A stretch of 64,000 nt of DNA from Pseudomonas veronii (GCF_001439695.1 NZ_JYLL01000001.1:434001-498000), one strand, 5' to 3'; counted from the first letter of the stretch, positions 37,727 through 47,717 are shown. Numbers and translations: made by a program. Notes: generated by a model not told the origin, from the letters alone.

Positions 37727-39421
37727 TCAGAAGCCCATGCTCAGGTGTTCAGCAATAGGGCCCAGTGCCAGTGTCGGCAGGAAGGTCAGGCCGCCCACCA
37801 GCAAAATGGTCACGGTCAACAGGGTCACGAACAGCGGACCATGGGTGGGGAAGCTGTTCTGGCCAATCGGTGCGGTCTTCTTCATCGCCAGGCTGCCGGC
37901 CAGGGCCAGTACCGGGAGGATGTAGCCGAAGCGACCGATCAACATGCCCAGGCCCAGCATCAAGTTGTGGAACGGCGTGTTGGCACTGAAGCCGCCGAAC
38001 GCCGAACCGTTGTTGGCACTGGCCGAGGTGTAGGCATAGAGCAACTGGCTGAACCCGTGGGGGCCAGGGTTGCTGATCGCACCGGCCGGGCCGGGCAGGC
38101 TGGAAGCTATGGCACCGAGCACCAGCACGCCGATCGGCATCACCATCAGGGTCACGACCAGCAATTGCACTTCCTTGGCCTGCAGCTTCTTGCCCAGGTA
38201 TTCCGGAGTGCGGCCGATCATCAGGCCGGCGAGGAACACCGCGATCAACACGTTGAGCAACATGCCGTACATACCGGCGCCGACGCCGCCGAAGATCACT
38301 TCGCCGACCATCATGTTGACCAGTGCCACCATCCCGCTGAGGGGGCTGAGGCTGTCGTGCATGCCGTTGACCGAACCGTTGGACGCCGCGGTGGTGGTCA
38401 CCGACCACAACACGGTGCCAGTGGTGCCGAAGCGCGCTTCTTTACCTTCCAGCGGCGCGGTCTGCTCAACCGCCGGGTTGTTCAAGGTCGGGTTGGGCTG
38501 GTACTCGGCCCACAGCGAGGTTGCACCGCCGATCAGGAACAGGGCCAGCATGCAAGCGAGGATCGCCCGGCTCTGACGCAGATCCTTCACGTAATGGCCG
38601 AAGGTAAACACCAGCGCCACCGGGATCAGGATGATCGCCGACAACTCGAACAGGTTGGCCCAGGCCGTCGGGTTTTCAAACGGATGCGCCGAGTTCACGC
38701 CAAAGAAACCGCCGCCGTTGGTGCCCAGTTGCTTGATCGCAATCTGGCTGGCCGCCGGGCCCAAAGGGATCACCTGGTCGACACCCTGCAGGGTCACGGC
38801 ATCAACATAATGCGCGAAGGTTTGCGGCACGCCCTGCCACACCAGGAACAACGCCATCACCAGGCACAACGGCAACAGGCCGTAGAGCGTGGCGCGGGTC
38901 ATGTCGACCCAAAAGTTGCCCAGGGTCTGGGTGGATTTGCGACCGATCCCACGGCATAGCGCGACCAGGACTGCCAGGCCGGTGGCCGCACTGACGAAGT
39001 TCTGCACGGTGAGGCCGGCCATCTGGCTGAGGTAGCTGAGGGACGCTTCACCGCTGTAGGACTGCCAGTTGGTGTTGGTCATGAAGCTGACCGCGGTGTT
39101 GAAGGCCAGGGTCCATTCCTGGCCCGGCAATTTCTGCGGGTTCAGTGGAAGGTAGTCCTGGAACAACAGGATCGAGAACAGCAACACAAACCCGGCGAGG
39201 TTGAACGCCAGCAACGCCAACATGTATTTCTGCCAGCTCTGTTCCTGTTGCGCGTCCACGCCCGAGAGGCGATAGCACGCGCGCTCCACGGGCCCGAGCA
39301 GCGGCGTGAGCCAAGTGCGCCGGCCTTCCATCACGTTGTAATAGAACCGCCCCAGGAACGGGGCCGGCACCAGTACCACGGCGAAGAAGGCGATGATCAG
39401 CCAATAGTCATAACTGTGCAT
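37727..39421 (-). CDS. kdpA: KdpA, potassium-binding channel-like subunit
   Basis: A 564-residue membrane protein with about ten helices, related to the Trk/Ktr channel superfamily. The four selectivity-filter-type loops are visible around [31 protein letters not shown], the NGM segment near 345, and [12 protein letters not shown]. The start at 39421 has GGAG before it. It forms the K+ pathway of KdpFABC. Confidence 0.97.
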   Translation of the reverse strand: MHSYDYWLIIAFFAVVLVPAPFLGRFYYNVMEGRRTWLTPLLGPVERACYRLSGVDAQQEQSWQKYMLALLAFNLAGFVLLFSILLFQDYLPLNPQKLPGQEWTLAFNTAVSFMTNTNWQSYSGEASLSYLSQMAGLTVQNFVSAATGLAVLVALCRGIGRKSTQTLGNFWVDMTRATLYGLLPLCLVMALFLVWQGVPQTFAHYVDAVTLQGVDQVIPLGPAASQIAIKQLGTNGGGFFGVNSAHPFENPTAWANLFELSAIILIPVALVFTFGHYVKDLRQSRAILACMLALFLIGGATSLWAEYQPNPTLNNPAVEQTAPLEGKEARFGTTGTVLWSVTTTAASNGSVNGMHDSLSPLSGMVALVNMMVGEVIFGGVGAGMYGMLLNVLIAVFLAGLMIGRTPEYLGKKLQAKEVQLLVVTLMVMPIGVLVLGAIASSLPGPAGAISNPGPHGFSQLLYAYTSASANNGSAFGGFSANTPFHNLMLGLGMLIGRFGYILPVLALAGSLAMKKTAPIGQNSFPTHGPLFVTLLTVTILLVGGLTFLPTLALGPIAEHLSMGF

Positions 39422-39430
39422 AGCCTGCTC

Positions 39431-39520
39431 CTAGTTCCGATCCGCGCGTAATAGCGCAACCAGCAGATAAATGAACAGCGCCACGGCCAATAGCAGTGAC
39501 ACCCCGTCCAGAACGCTCAT
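39431..39520 (-). CDS. kdpF: KdpF, small stabilising subunit
   Basis: A 29-residue single-helix peptide (MSVLDGVSLLLAVALFIYLL, then VALLRADRN), encoded 9 bp upstream of kdpA. Size, hydrophobicity and position match KdpF, which stabilises the Kdp complex in the membrane. The GGAGAGACTTCC leader before the ATG provides a Shine-Dalgarno. Confidence 0.9.
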   Translation of the reverse strand: MSVLDGVSLLLAVALFIYLLVALLRADRN

Positions 39521-39932
39521 GGAAGTCTCTCCGTTTTGCGGCGAGTGCCGCGTGTGGGGCAATTGTCGGCAGGAGTGGTGTAAAGGAACGAGAGCGAGGG
39601 GCTGGGTGGGGCGTAAAGATGGCGTAAAGAGTGGGTTTATGCGGGGTTTACACCGGGGGTTTCGGTGCCTGGGCGGGCGCTATCGGGAGTAAGCCCCCTC
39701 CCACAGGTTGATCGGCGCTCGGCGTGACAACTCGGCCAAGTGTGGGAGGGAGCTTGCTCCCGATAGCACCGGCACAGTCACCGCCGCACTTATCTGGTGC
39801 AGCAACAGGAAATTTCAAACGCCAAACCATCCCCCAAACGACAGTAGCGCAGCTTTACGACAATGATTCTCAGGCTGGCATGGCCGCTGCAACACCTTGA
39901 ATCATTCCAACCGGTTCAGGGAGCGCAATACG
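39521..39932. other. Divergent intergenic region between kdpF and the permease gene
   Basis: About 410 bp without a gene. It should hold the kdp promoter and KdpE site on the left and the permease promoter on the right. The centre is occupied by a REP pair. I cannot assign -35/-10 boxes with confidence. Confidence 0.5.
39679..39767. repeat. REP pair upstream of kdpF
   Basis: GCTATCGGGAGTAAG at 39679-39693 pairs with CTTGCTCCCGATAGC at 39753-39767 with one mismatch. Inner CCCTCCCACA and TGTGGGAGGG copies are also inverted. Confidence 0.82.
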
Positions 39933-41297
39933 ATGAACACACAACTCAAACCCACCTTGGGCACCCTGCATTTGTGGGGCATCGCGGTCGGGCTGGTGAT
40001 TTCCGGGGAATACTTCGGCTGGAGCTATGGCTGGGGCGTAGCCGGGACCTTGGGCTTCCTGGTGACCTCGTTGATGGTCGCCGCGATGTACACCTGCTTT
40101 ATCTTCAGTTTCACCGAACTGACCACCGCCATTCCCCACGCAGGTGGGCCCTTTGCCTACAGCCGCCGCGCGTTTGGGGAAAAAGGCGGCCTGATTGCCG
40201 GCCTGGCGACCCTGATCGAATTCGTGTTCGCCCCGCCCGCCATCGCCTTGGCCATCGGTGCGTATCTGAATGTGCAGTTTCCCGCACTCGATCCGAAACA
40301 CGCCGCCGTCGGCGCCTACATCGTGTTCATGGGCCTGAACATCCTCGGCGTGAAACTCGCCGCTACCTTCGAGCTGGTGGTGTGCGTACTCGCCGTCGCC
40401 GAACTGCTGGTGTTCATGGGCGTAGTCGCCCCCGCGTTCAGCTTCAGCAACTTCGCCCTCAATGGCTGGGCCGGCTCCGACACCTTCGGTGCTCCGGCGA
40501 TTGCCGGAATGTTCGCGGCGATCCCATTCGCCATCTGGTTCTTCCTCGCCATCGAAGGCGCGGCCATGGCGGCCGAGGAAGCGAAAGATCCCAAGCGCAC
40601 CATTCCGAAAGCCTACATCAGCGGCATCCTGACCCTGGTGATCCTGGCCATGGGCGTGATGTTCTTCGCCGGCGGCGTGGGCGACTGGCGCACCTTGTCG
40701 AACATCAACGACCCGCTGCCCCAGGCGATGAAAACCGTAGTAGGCGAAAGCTCCGGCTGGCTGCACATGCTGGTGTGGATCGGCCTGTTCGGTTTGGTGG
40801 CGAGCTTCCACGGCATCATCCTTGGCTACTCGCGCCAATTCTTCGCCCTGGCTCGGGCCGGCTACCTGCCGCCGTTCCTGGCCAAGCTGTCGCGTTTTCA
40901 TACACCGCACCGGGCAATCATCGCTGGCGGCGTGGTCGGTATTGCCGCCATCTACAGCGACGGTTTGATCAACCTGGGCGGCATGACCCTGACTGCAGCA
41001 ATGATCACCATGGCCGTATTCGGCGCCATCGTGATGTACATCATGAGCATGCTCAGCCTGTTCAAACTGCGTAAGACCGAACCGCTGCTGGAACGCACCT
41101 TCCGCGCTCCGGGCTACCCGATCGTGCCGGGCATCGCGCTGGTGCTGGCGGTGGTGTGCCTGGTGGCCATGGCCTGGTTCAACGCACTGATCGGCATGAT
41201 CTTCCTCGGCTTCATGCTGGTCGGCTTCATCTACTTCCAGATGACCGCGCACGACCGCGCCGCGGCACCGGCAGATGCAATGTTGACCGGGCTCTAA
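39933..41297 (+). CDS. Ethanolamine permease-like APC transporter
   Basis: A 454-residue amino acid-polyamine-organocation transporter with about twelve helices. The first membrane segment reads HLWGIAVGLVISGEYFGWSYGW, the characteristic start of bacterial ethanolamine permeases. PHAGGPFAYSRRAFGE and AIEGAAMAAEEAKDPKRTIPKAY are APC-family signatures. The start ATG at 39933 is used because the extra upstream 12 residues lack an RBS. The ethanolamine ammonia-lyase genes often found nearby are not in the window, so substrate identity is an inference from similarity. Confidence 0.85.
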   Translation: MNTQLKPTLGTLHLWGIAVGLVISGEYFGWSYGWGVAGTLGFLVTSLMVAAMYTCFIFSFTELTTAIPHAGGPFAYSRRAFGEKGGLIAGLATLIEFVFAPPAIALAIGAYLNVQFPALDPKHAAVGAYIVFMGLNILGVKLAATFELVVCVLAVAELLVFMGVVAPAFSFSNFALNGWAGSDTFGAPAIAGMFAAIPFAIWFFLAIEGAAMAAEEAKDPKRTIPKAYISGILTLVILAMGVMFFAGGVGDWRTLSNINDPLPQAMKTVVGESSGWLHMLVWIGLFGLVASFHGIILGYSRQFFALARAGYLPPFLAKLSRFHTPHRAIIAGGVVGIAAIYSDGLINLGGMTLTAAMITMAVFGAIVMYIMSMLSLFKLRKTEPLLERTFRAPGYPIVPGIALVLAVVCLVAMAWFNALIGMIFLGFMLVGFIYFQMTAHDRAAAPADAMLTGL

Positions 41298-41406
41298 GGT
41301 TTTGAGGCGGAACAGGCCTACACTGAACTACTCAGAAAGCCTGTAACTCAAAGCAGTTATTACCGTGGGAAAACCTCCCACGGCAATCTGCCTCAAGGAG
41401 AGCGTT

Positions 41407-41574
41407 ATGCCGTGGTATGCATGGTTGATTATGGTGGTTGCGATCGGGTCGATCGTCGGCGGGCTGCTGATGCTGCGTGACAGCGCCAACAAAGTGGAAC
41501 TCACCGACGAACAACGCAAACGCGTGGCCGAGCGCAATGCGCAGGCGGATGCCAAGGATGGGCAGGACCGCTGA
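41407..41574 (+). CDS. DUF2897 family small membrane protein
   Basis: A 55-residue protein with one transmembrane helix (about 5-25, YAWLIMVVAIGSIVGGLLML) and a charged cytoplasmic tail. It is preceded by AAGGAGAGCG. Sequence and size match the DUF2897 family of gammaproteobacteria, which has no known function. Confidence 0.8.
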   Translation: MPWYAWLIMVVAIGSIVGGLLMLRDSANKVELTDEQRKRVAERNAQADAKDGQDR

Positions 41575-41579
41575 TCCCA

Positions 41580-41621
41580 TGTGGCGAGGGAGCTTGCTCC
41601 CGTCGGGCTGCAAAGCAGCCC
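41580..41621. repeat. REP-like element
   Basis: TGTGGCGAGGGAGCTTGCTC, followed by CCGTCGGGCTGC and AAAGCAGCCC, is a REP form common in the P. fluorescens group. It lies between two convergent genes and can fold as two small hairpins. Confidence 0.75.
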
Positions 41622-41631
41622 CTCTTCTGCC

Positions 41632-42480
41632 CTACTCCCATTCCGCCTTGGCAATCTGCAAACCGTGCTGCCCTTTATAAGCAGCACGCTCCGGCTGACT
41701 CCAGCCGTTCAGCAACTCGGCTTCCAATCGATAAATCTCAACCCCCAGCGGACGACACACCGTCAGCGGGTCCTGTGCATCCGGGCCCCACATCGGCAGC
41801 GACAGATCCCCGCCCGGGCAGGTCGACAGCGCACACAACAAATCAATCTCGGCAAAAAACTCCAGGTAATCGCCCTTCTGCGCCGGACAGGCTTTCATGA
41901 AATACATGTCGTCGTGATTGAGGCCGGTGCATTGGAAGATGTTCAGCACGTCATGCACGTCGAATTCCGTCAGACCGTGAGGCAACACCGCACGGGTCAG
42001 GTTCGAGTGACAGTGATGATGGAAATCTTCACCAGTGAGCATGCGGTTCACATACGGATCGCAGCGCGTACCGAGCAAATCATGCAGGCGCCCGCCGTGC
42101 TCATCGATGCCGTAGCTGGCCAGGCTGTCATCGGTGATGGTCACCAGCGGCCGCAGGAACGGCAGGTTCGACCACAACCGGTCATGAGTGCTGACATGCG
42201 CGCCCTGCAACTGACGCGTGCGCGCGGCCCACAGGCGTTCGCGCGGGTCGTTGGCGTTCCACACATTGAAGTCGCCCACCTGCGGCCCCACCGGCGTAGT
42301 CACACGGAACACATGCCCGGCCGGCACCTTCCACGCCCTGCCCGTGCGAATCGGCACCTCGAACTGTTCGACCAAGGTGCGTTGATCCTTGCGCTCACGG
42401 ATACGCTCATAAAACGCGGTGTCGACCTGCAACGCCGAACCTTTGCTGACCTGGTAAGCGGCTGGATAGTCTTTGTACAT
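41632..42480 (-). CDS. DUF1989 / urea-carboxylase-associated family protein
   Basis: A 282-residue protein of the DUF1989 family, whose members often lie beside urea-amidolyase or amino-compound transport genes. Metal-ligand-like residues occur in FHHHCHSNL and LTEFDVHDVLNIFQCTG, and CPGGDLS near the end is conserved. A GntR regulator is encoded 15 bp upstream on the same strand and is likely co-transcribed. The permease at 39.9 kb may belong to the same pathway. The reaction is unknown. Confidence 0.82.
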   Translation of the reverse strand: MYKDYPAAYQVSKGSALQVDTAFYERIRERKDQRTLVEQFEVPIRTGRAWKVPAGHVFRVTTPVGPQVGDFNVWNANDPRERLWAARTRQLQGAHVSTHDRLWSNLPFLRPLVTITDDSLASYGIDEHGGRLHDLLGTRCDPYVNRMLTGEDFHHHCHSNLTRAVLPHGLTEFDVHDVLNIFQCTGLNHDDMYFMKACPAQKGDYLEFFAEIDLLCALSTCPGGDLSLPMWGPDAQDPLTVCRPLGVEIYRLEAELLNGWSQPERAAYKGQHGLQIAKAEWE

Positions 42481-42495
42481 GGTGCGAATCCTCGA

Positions 42496-43140
42496 TCAAG
42501 GGAAAGTAAACAGGGCCAACGACTGCCGTTCTGAATCATCCAGGTACACGCTCATCGCCTCCCCGGCCGCCAGCTTGTTGTTATTGGCTAATAACGTGTG
42601 GATCTCAAGGTCCCGTTCCAGCCAGGGCGACTGGAAACGCTGCTCATCGGGCGCGGCGCAGAACACCAGACGCAACTGCGCAATCACCTGGGCGAAAAAC
42701 TCGTCGAACAACGGGCTGCGCATCAGCCCGACAATCTGCTGGTGGAACACCAGGCTGTGAGTGGCCACGGCCCGCCAGTCCTCACGATCACGGGCCAGGG
42801 TGATGGCTTCAATGGCGCTTTGCATACGCTCGGATTGAGGGGGGGTCAACGGGCTACTCCGAGCAATCGCCTGCAACTCCAGGGTACGACGGACTACAAA
42901 CAGATCACGTACTTCTTCGCGCTCCACTCGCCGAACCATCACCCCCTTATTGCGCACATAACGCGTAAGCCCCTCCTGGCCCAAGCGATGCAACGCCTCA
43001 CGGATGGTATTGCGCGATGCGTTATACCCCTTGACCAGATCCACCTCGACCAACGCCATGCCCGGCAACAACCGCCCACCGATGATGTCGGCGCGCAGTT
43101 CCCGGGCGATCTGGTCGGCTAAAGACAAACTGAGTGACAT
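42496..43140 (-). CDS. GntR-family regulator, FadR/FCD type
   Basis: A 214-residue regulator from the ATG at 43140 (TTGAGGTGGTG before it). The winged helix is at about 8-70 (YNASRNTIREALHRLGQEGL) and the all-helical FCD effector domain at about 85-205, with metal-ligand histidines likely in VFHQQ and ERDLEIHTLL. It probably controls the DUF1989 gene just downstream. It is divergent from the TetR gene, with 123 bp between. Confidence 0.87.
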   Translation of the reverse strand: MSLSLSLADQIARELRADIIGGRLLPGMALVEVDLVKGYNASRNTIREALHRLGQEGLTRYVRNKGVMVRRVEREEVRDLFVVRRTLELQAIARSSPLTPPQSERMQSAIEAITLARDREDWRAVATHSLVFHQQIVGLMRSPLFDEFFAQVIAQLRLVFCAAPDEQRFQSPWLERDLEIHTLLANNNKLAAGEAMSVYLDDSERQSLALFTFP

Positions 43141-43263
43141 CACCACCTCAAGATTGTTGAACAATCACTGAACCAGATGTAGTCACGTTTCATGCCAACG
43201 CTGCCTCGAAGGATAAAAAGATACGACTCCGTTAAAATGCGCGTTCGTTCACGAGGTAGTCCC

Positions 43264-43841
43264 GTGCGCTACTCATCGGACCATAAAGCCCAGACTCACC
43301 AACGCATCATCAAGGAAGCTTTCGTCCGCTTTCGCCGCGACGGTATAGGCGCAACCGGCCTGCAACCGCTGATGAAAGCGCTGAATCTGATGCATCGCGG
43401 CGTCTATGTGCATTTCAAATCCAAGGACGAGCTAGTGGAAAAGGCCCTGCAGGCTGCGCCGGCGGAGTTGGGCGCGCACTGCGAAACACTATTCAGCCAG
43501 GAGCGGCCGCTGGAGGCATTTATCGACGGTTACTTATCGGAATGGCAACGGGCTTCGCCGGATCAGGGATGTCCGTTGCCGACGATGTCTGCGGAGTTGG
43601 GATTGAGGAGGCAGTATAGTCCGACCACGGATGCAGTGCTTGGGCCCCCGCTGCAGCAGGTTGAAACGGCCTTGGGCATCGAGAATGCCGATGAACAAAG
43701 CACGGTACTGATGTCGACGCTGGTGGGCGCGCTGGTATTAGCAGGGGTGTCGAAAGTGCGGAATTGGCGACACATATCATGAATATGGTGTGCACCAGTT
43801 TGAAAAAGCAAATTTCAGAAGGTGAGAAGGCCGGTCAATGA
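43264..43841 (+). pseudogene. TetR-family regulator with apparent C-terminal frameshift
   Basis: From the GTG at 43264 (GAGGT upstream) the protein has a normal TetR helix-turn-helix (about 10-58, ending GVYVHFKSKDELVEKAL) and effector domain (GCPLPTMSAELG). The present frame ends at 43782 with an unnatural AGVSKVRNWRHIS after residue 159. If the frame is shifted at about 43742-43750, translation continues VESAELATHIMNMVCTSLKK and stops at 43841. This gives the usual TetR length of about 192 and a helical end. A 1-base deletion or 2-base insertion is the simplest explanation. The shortened 172-residue product could still be partly active. Confidence 0.7.
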
Positions 43842-43868
43842 CCAGCCTCTTTGATTATCCTCGCCTTC

Positions 43869-44201
43869 TTAATTGATCGCCAACCTCTCGCGGTTCTTCT
43901 CCAGCAGCGCCTTGCCGATACCCTTTACCTCCAACAACTCATCCACCGCCGTGAACGGGCCGTTGCTTTCGCGATAGGCAATAATCGCCATCGCCTTCGC
44001 AGCACCGATACCGAACAGGTCACGACGCAGAGTCTCGGCGTCGGCGGCGTTAAGATCGACCTTGGTGAATTGCTCGGTCTTGGCCATTTGGGCGGTAATG
44101 GGGGTTGGGGCTTCCTGTTTGGTTGACGGTCCTGCCATGGTGGCGACCGAAATACTGGTGAGGAAGGCGAAGATTAGAGAGGAGATGTAGGTGTTTTGCA
44201 T
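43869..44201 (-). CDS. ComEA-like helix-hairpin-helix protein
   Basis: A 110-residue protein from the ATG at 44201 (GGAG nine bases before). A signal peptide covers about 1-23. Residues about 47-108 hold two helix-hairpin-helix motifs: VDLNAADAETLRRDLFGIGAAKAMAIIAYR and FTAVDELLEVKGIGKALLE-type segments. This is the DNA-binding part of ComEA, the periplasmic DNA-uptake receptor, without its membrane anchor. In P. aeruginosa the same gene type lies after wbpM, which supports locus identity. Confidence 0.88.
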   Translation of the reverse strand: MQNTYISSLIFAFLTSISVATMAGPSTKQEAPTPITAQMAKTEQFTKVDLNAADAETLRRDLFGIGAAKAMAIIAYRESNGPFTAVDELLEVKGIGKALLEKNRERLAIN

Positions 44202-44230
44202 TGGTGACGCTCCATGACATCGGTAAGAGA

Positions 44231-44258
44231 AAAAGCAGCTTTTCCGAAGCTGCTTTTC
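44231..44258 (-). terminator. Terminator after wbpM
   Basis: AAAAGCAGCTT / AAGCTGCTTTT is a perfect stem with a 5-base loop, between the wbpM stop and the comEA-like start. It probably ends the O-antigen transcript. Confidence 0.85.
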
Positions 44259-44313
44259 TACGTTAGATGATGTGCGATGGGTGTCAAAAATGGGTGAGTA
44301 ACAGGGTGTTAAT

Positions 44314-46308
44314 TCATAGTTCCAGGCGGCGTTGCTGGTAGATCCAGTCGACAATTTCGCCGTCAGGAGAATAGCCACTGACGGTGTCACGGAGCAGTTG
44401 ACGGACACGTGTGTAATCGTCCGCGTCTACAGCTGCAAGCAGTTCAGTCAGCTTTTCTTTGAGTGTCTCCCATGACAGGTAATCTTCGTTGGCACTCATG
44501 ATCATCGGGTGCTGGGTGGCGACAACGTTGTCACCAATCAGCAACTCTTCGTACAGCTTCTCGCCGGGACGCAGGCCGGAGAACTCGATGGCAATATCGC
44601 CGTGCGGGTTCTTGTCTGAGCGAACACTCAAGCCAGATAAGTGAATCATCTTTTCCGCGAGTTCAACGATTTTCACCGGTTCACCCATGTCCAACACAAA
44701 CACGTCACCGCCTAGGCCCATGGAACCCGCCTGAATCACCAACTGCGCGGCCTCAGGGATCGTCATGAAGTAACGGGTGATCTTCGGATGGGTCACTGTG
44801 AGCGGGCCACCCGACTTGATCTGCTTGTGGAACAGCGGAATCACCGAACCTGAAGAGCCCAGAACATTACCAAAACGCACCATGGTGAAACGGGTTTTAT
44901 TGACTCGCGAAATGTTTGATTTGTCACCGAACAACACTGGTGCCAACTCGCGGCTGAGGGCTTGCAGTGTCAACTCGGCCAAACGCTTGGTACTGCCCAT
45001 GACATTGGTGGGGCGTACCGCCTTGTCCGTCGAGATCAAAACAAAGTTGGCCACCCCGACCTGCAACGCAGCCTGAGCTGTATTCAATGTACCAATCACG
45101 TTGTTCAAAACACCTTCAGCGATGTTGTGTTCAACCATCGGCACATGTTTGTAGGCGGCAGCGTGGTAGACGGTGTCTATACGCCAGGTTTTCATGACAT
45201 CCAAGAGCTTGGATTGGTTACGAACCGACCCCAGAATAGGTAATACCTTCACGGGTAGCGACTCACGAGTGATCCGCTGCTCAAGCTCAGAAAGGATGCT
45301 GTAAAGATTAAATTCACTGTGCTCAAACAACAGCAACGTCGTAGGGCGCAAAGACATGATCTGACGGCAAAGCTCGGAACCGATGGAACCACCCGCCCCC
45401 GTCACAAGCACATTCTTGCCCTTAATGCAGTGCTCCAGCAGTTCGCTTTGGGCGGGTACCGCATCCCGGCCCAAAAGGTCGGCGATGTCGACCTCTTGGA
45501 TGTCATCCACTTTCACACGGCCGCTGGCCAGATCCATGAAACCGGGCACACTTCGAACATGGAGCGGAAAGCCCTCGAGGAAGCCAAGGACCTCACGACG
45601 ACGCCCTCGAGTCGAAGAAGGGATAGCCAACAGTATTTCCTGCGCTCCTGTGGTGTCGATCATACGCTGAATATGCTTAGGTTTATAAACCTGCAGCCCT
45701 GAGATAACCCGGTCAGAGATACTCGCGTCGTCGTCAATAAACGCCACTGGACGCATAACGCGCCCCATACGCAGTGCTGCAACCAATTGGTTGCCGGCTG
45801 CGCCAGCACCATAGATCGCAACTCGTGGAAGACCGTCCTCACGAGCGGTAAAGGGTACATGCTGAGCAGCGGCGAACCAGTCGCCAAGAAAGTATTGCCG
45901 CATGGCCAGGCGCAAGCCGCCGACCATAATCAGGCTGAGCCACCAATAGTTGAAAATGATAGATCGTGGGACGACGTTTTGGTGGTTGCTGTACCAATAA
46001 ACGACTACCCCGAGAATCAACGATGAAAGGCTGACAGCCTTGATAATCGCAATTAAAGCGTCATTGCCGAAGTAGCGCAGGACCGCACGATACATGCCAA
46101 AACGAATAAAAAGAGGGATCGCGACAATCGGCGCGCAAACGAATAGCCATAGATGAAGGGAAAGCGGATTCACCATTTCGTCCACGCCAAGGCGTACGAC
46201 AAAAGCCATCCACAGTGCCAGCCAAACCAACAACACATCCGTTATCAGTTGCAAGAAGCGTTTTTGTCGCCGAGGCAACCCCAACAGGTGTGCGCGTACC
46301 TTATCCAT
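44314..46308 (-). CDS. wbpM: WbpM/PglF-type UDP-GlcNAc 4,6-dehydratase
   Basis: A 664-residue inner-membrane enzyme converting UDP-GlcNAc to UDP-4-keto-6-deoxy-GlcNAc. Four N-terminal membrane helices (about 18-140) precede a first nucleotide-binding domain (GAGAAGNQL, about 165). The catalytic SDR domain has GAGGSIGSE near residue 305. Its catalytic segment STDKAVRPTNVMGSTKR has methionine in place of the usual SDR tyrosine, as in the WbpM family. It forms the downstream boundary of the O-antigen locus, as in P. aeruginosa. Confidence 0.95.
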   Translation of the reverse strand: MDKVRAHLLGLPRRQKRFLQLITDVLLVWLALWMAFVVRLGVDEMVNPLSLHLWLFVCAPIVAIPLFIRFGMYRAVLRYFGNDALIAIIKAVSLSSLILGVVVYWYSNHQNVVPRSIIFNYWWLSLIMVGGLRLAMRQYFLGDWFAAAQHVPFTAREDGLPRVAIYGAGAAGNQLVAALRMGRVMRPVAFIDDDASISDRVISGLQVYKPKHIQRMIDTTGAQEILLAIPSSTRGRRREVLGFLEGFPLHVRSVPGFMDLASGRVKVDDIQEVDIADLLGRDAVPAQSELLEHCIKGKNVLVTGAGGSIGSELCRQIMSLRPTTLLLFEHSEFNLYSILSELEQRITRESLPVKVLPILGSVRNQSKLLDVMKTWRIDTVYHAAAYKHVPMVEHNIAEGVLNNVIGTLNTAQAALQVGVANFVLISTDKAVRPTNVMGSTKRLAELTLQALSRELAPVLFGDKSNISRVNKTRFTMVRFGNVLGSSGSVIPLFHKQIKSGGPLTVTHPKITRYFMTIPEAAQLVIQAGSMGLGGDVFVLDMGEPVKIVELAEKMIHLSGLSVRSDKNPHGDIAIEFSGLRPGEKLYEELLIGDNVVATQHPMIMSANEDYLSWETLKEKLTELLAAVDADDYTRVRQLLRDTVSGYSPDGEIVDWIYQQRRLEL

Positions 46309-46431
46309 AACCCCTCTGATCCCCCCTTTTTCGCTGAAAACGGCTGGTGCCGTGCAATCAACCGTTTAGATGTATTAATGAATTGCCACCAGCAGTCGAT
46401 ATTCCTCATTCAATATGAGGTGTCCGTCTGC

Positions 46432-47610
46432 TCAGTTCGCTGTAGCTTCATTCATTACTTGCTTCAAAGTCCCGCATGTCAGCTCGATTTCATCGGCCGT
46501 CAAAGTTGGATGCACCAGAAACATCAAACTGGAGTCACCAAGTTCTACAGCATTCGGCAGACGCGCATTGGGTCTCCAGCCGGTGTTGTCAAAAGCCTTC
46601 TCGAGATAAACCTCAGAGCACGAGCCGGAAAACGCCGGAACGCCTCGGCTGCCAAGCTCGTCAATAATCCGATCCCTGCTCCACCCTTCCTTGAGCATCG
46701 AAGCCTCAACAAAGACATAGCACTTATACGCCGCATGAATAACGTCAGCCGGAATAGTTGGAACCCGTAACCCTTTGAGTTTGCTCGCAACAGCCCAGAT
46801 CCTACCGGCATTGGCTTGACGTATGGATTCCCACTCAGCCATACGTTTTAACTGAATCCGGCCAATTATCGCCTGCATTTCCAGCATGCGCCAATTGGTA
46901 CCAAAACTCTCGTGCAACCAACGAAAACCTGGCTTGTGCTGCCGTTCGTACACAGCCTCCCAACTCTTGCCATGATCCTTGTAAGACCACATCAATAACC
47001 ACAGTTCACGGTCATTGGTCGTGACCATACCACCCTCTCCACCCGTGGTCATGATTTTGTCCTGACAGAAAGACCAAGCACCGATATGCCCGATAGAGCC
47101 AACGCGACGCCCCTTGTAACGGGCACCATGGGCCTGAGCACAATCCTCGATCACCTTCAGGTCTTTCTCAGCCGCCAGGGCCATGATGGGATCCATGTCA
47201 CATGGCCAACCGGCAAGATGAACACAGAGAATTGCACGTGTACGAGGGCTCAGCACTGCCCTGATGGAGTCGGCAGTAATATTCTGAGAATCCAGATCAA
47301 CATCAGCAAATACCGGCACTGCTCCTGCGTTCACGATGCTCGATACTGATGCCAGGAATGTGCGGGAAGTGACAATCACCTCGTCGCCGGGGCCAATCCC
47401 CAGTGCCTTGAACGCTAAATCCAAAGCCACTGTGCCATTGGCCAATGCAACTGCGTATTCGGTCTGCGACCAGACTGCAAACTCTTTCTCAAAGTTGCGC
47501 GCCTCCTGACCGGTCCAATAATTGACCTTGTTAGACAAAATCACGTCGCGTACAGCATCAGCCTCTTCGTTAGAAAACGACGGCCAAGGAGAAAATGGTG
47601 TATTAAGCAC
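46432..47610 (-). CDS. DegT/DnrJ/EryC1 sugar aminotransferase (PglE-like)
   Basis: A 392-residue PLP-dependent aminotransferase. The PLP lysine is Lys185 in FCQDKIMTTGGEGG, with Asp156 and Gln159 in EDCAQAHGA. It probably transaminates the WbpM product UDP-4-keto-6-deoxy-GlcNAc to a UDP-4-amino sugar, judged from the adjacent wbpM, pglD-like and pglC-like genes. It differs from typical PglE around the PLP lysine, so other 4-keto sugars remain possible. Confidence 0.87.
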   Translation of the reverse strand: MLNTPFSPWPSFSNEEADAVRDVILSNKVNYWTGQEARNFEKEFAVWSQTEYAVALANGTVALDLAFKALGIGPGDEVIVTSRTFLASVSSIVNAGAVPVFADVDLDSQNITADSIRAVLSPRTRAILCVHLAGWPCDMDPIMALAAEKDLKVIEDCAQAHGARYKGRRVGSIGHIGAWSFCQDKIMTTGGEGGMVTTNDRELWLLMWSYKDHGKSWEAVYERQHKPGFRWLHESFGTNWRMLEMQAIIGRIQLKRMAEWESIRQANAGRIWAVASKLKGLRVPTIPADVIHAAYKCYVFVEASMLKEGWSRDRIIDELGSRGVPAFSGSCSEVYLEKAFDNTGWRPNARLPNAVELGDSSLMFLVHPTLTADEIELTCGTLKQVMNEATAN

Positions 47611-47717
47611 TGGGAATACCCGTCAAGATCATAATTAAATAGCGGGCCACAACGAGTAGGCCCTTGGCAGACAACACTTTATCGGCGTAATAGGACAATT
47701 AGAACAAATTTCTGATG

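Noticed and set aside
35535..37925. A 796-residue plus-strand open frame
   Set aside because: Antisense shadow of kdpB with low-complexity composition; KdpB motifs on the other strand are complete.
39870..41252. A 460-residue minus-strand open frame
   Set aside because: His/Asp/Gln-rich shadow of the ethanolamine-type permease with no recognisable domain.
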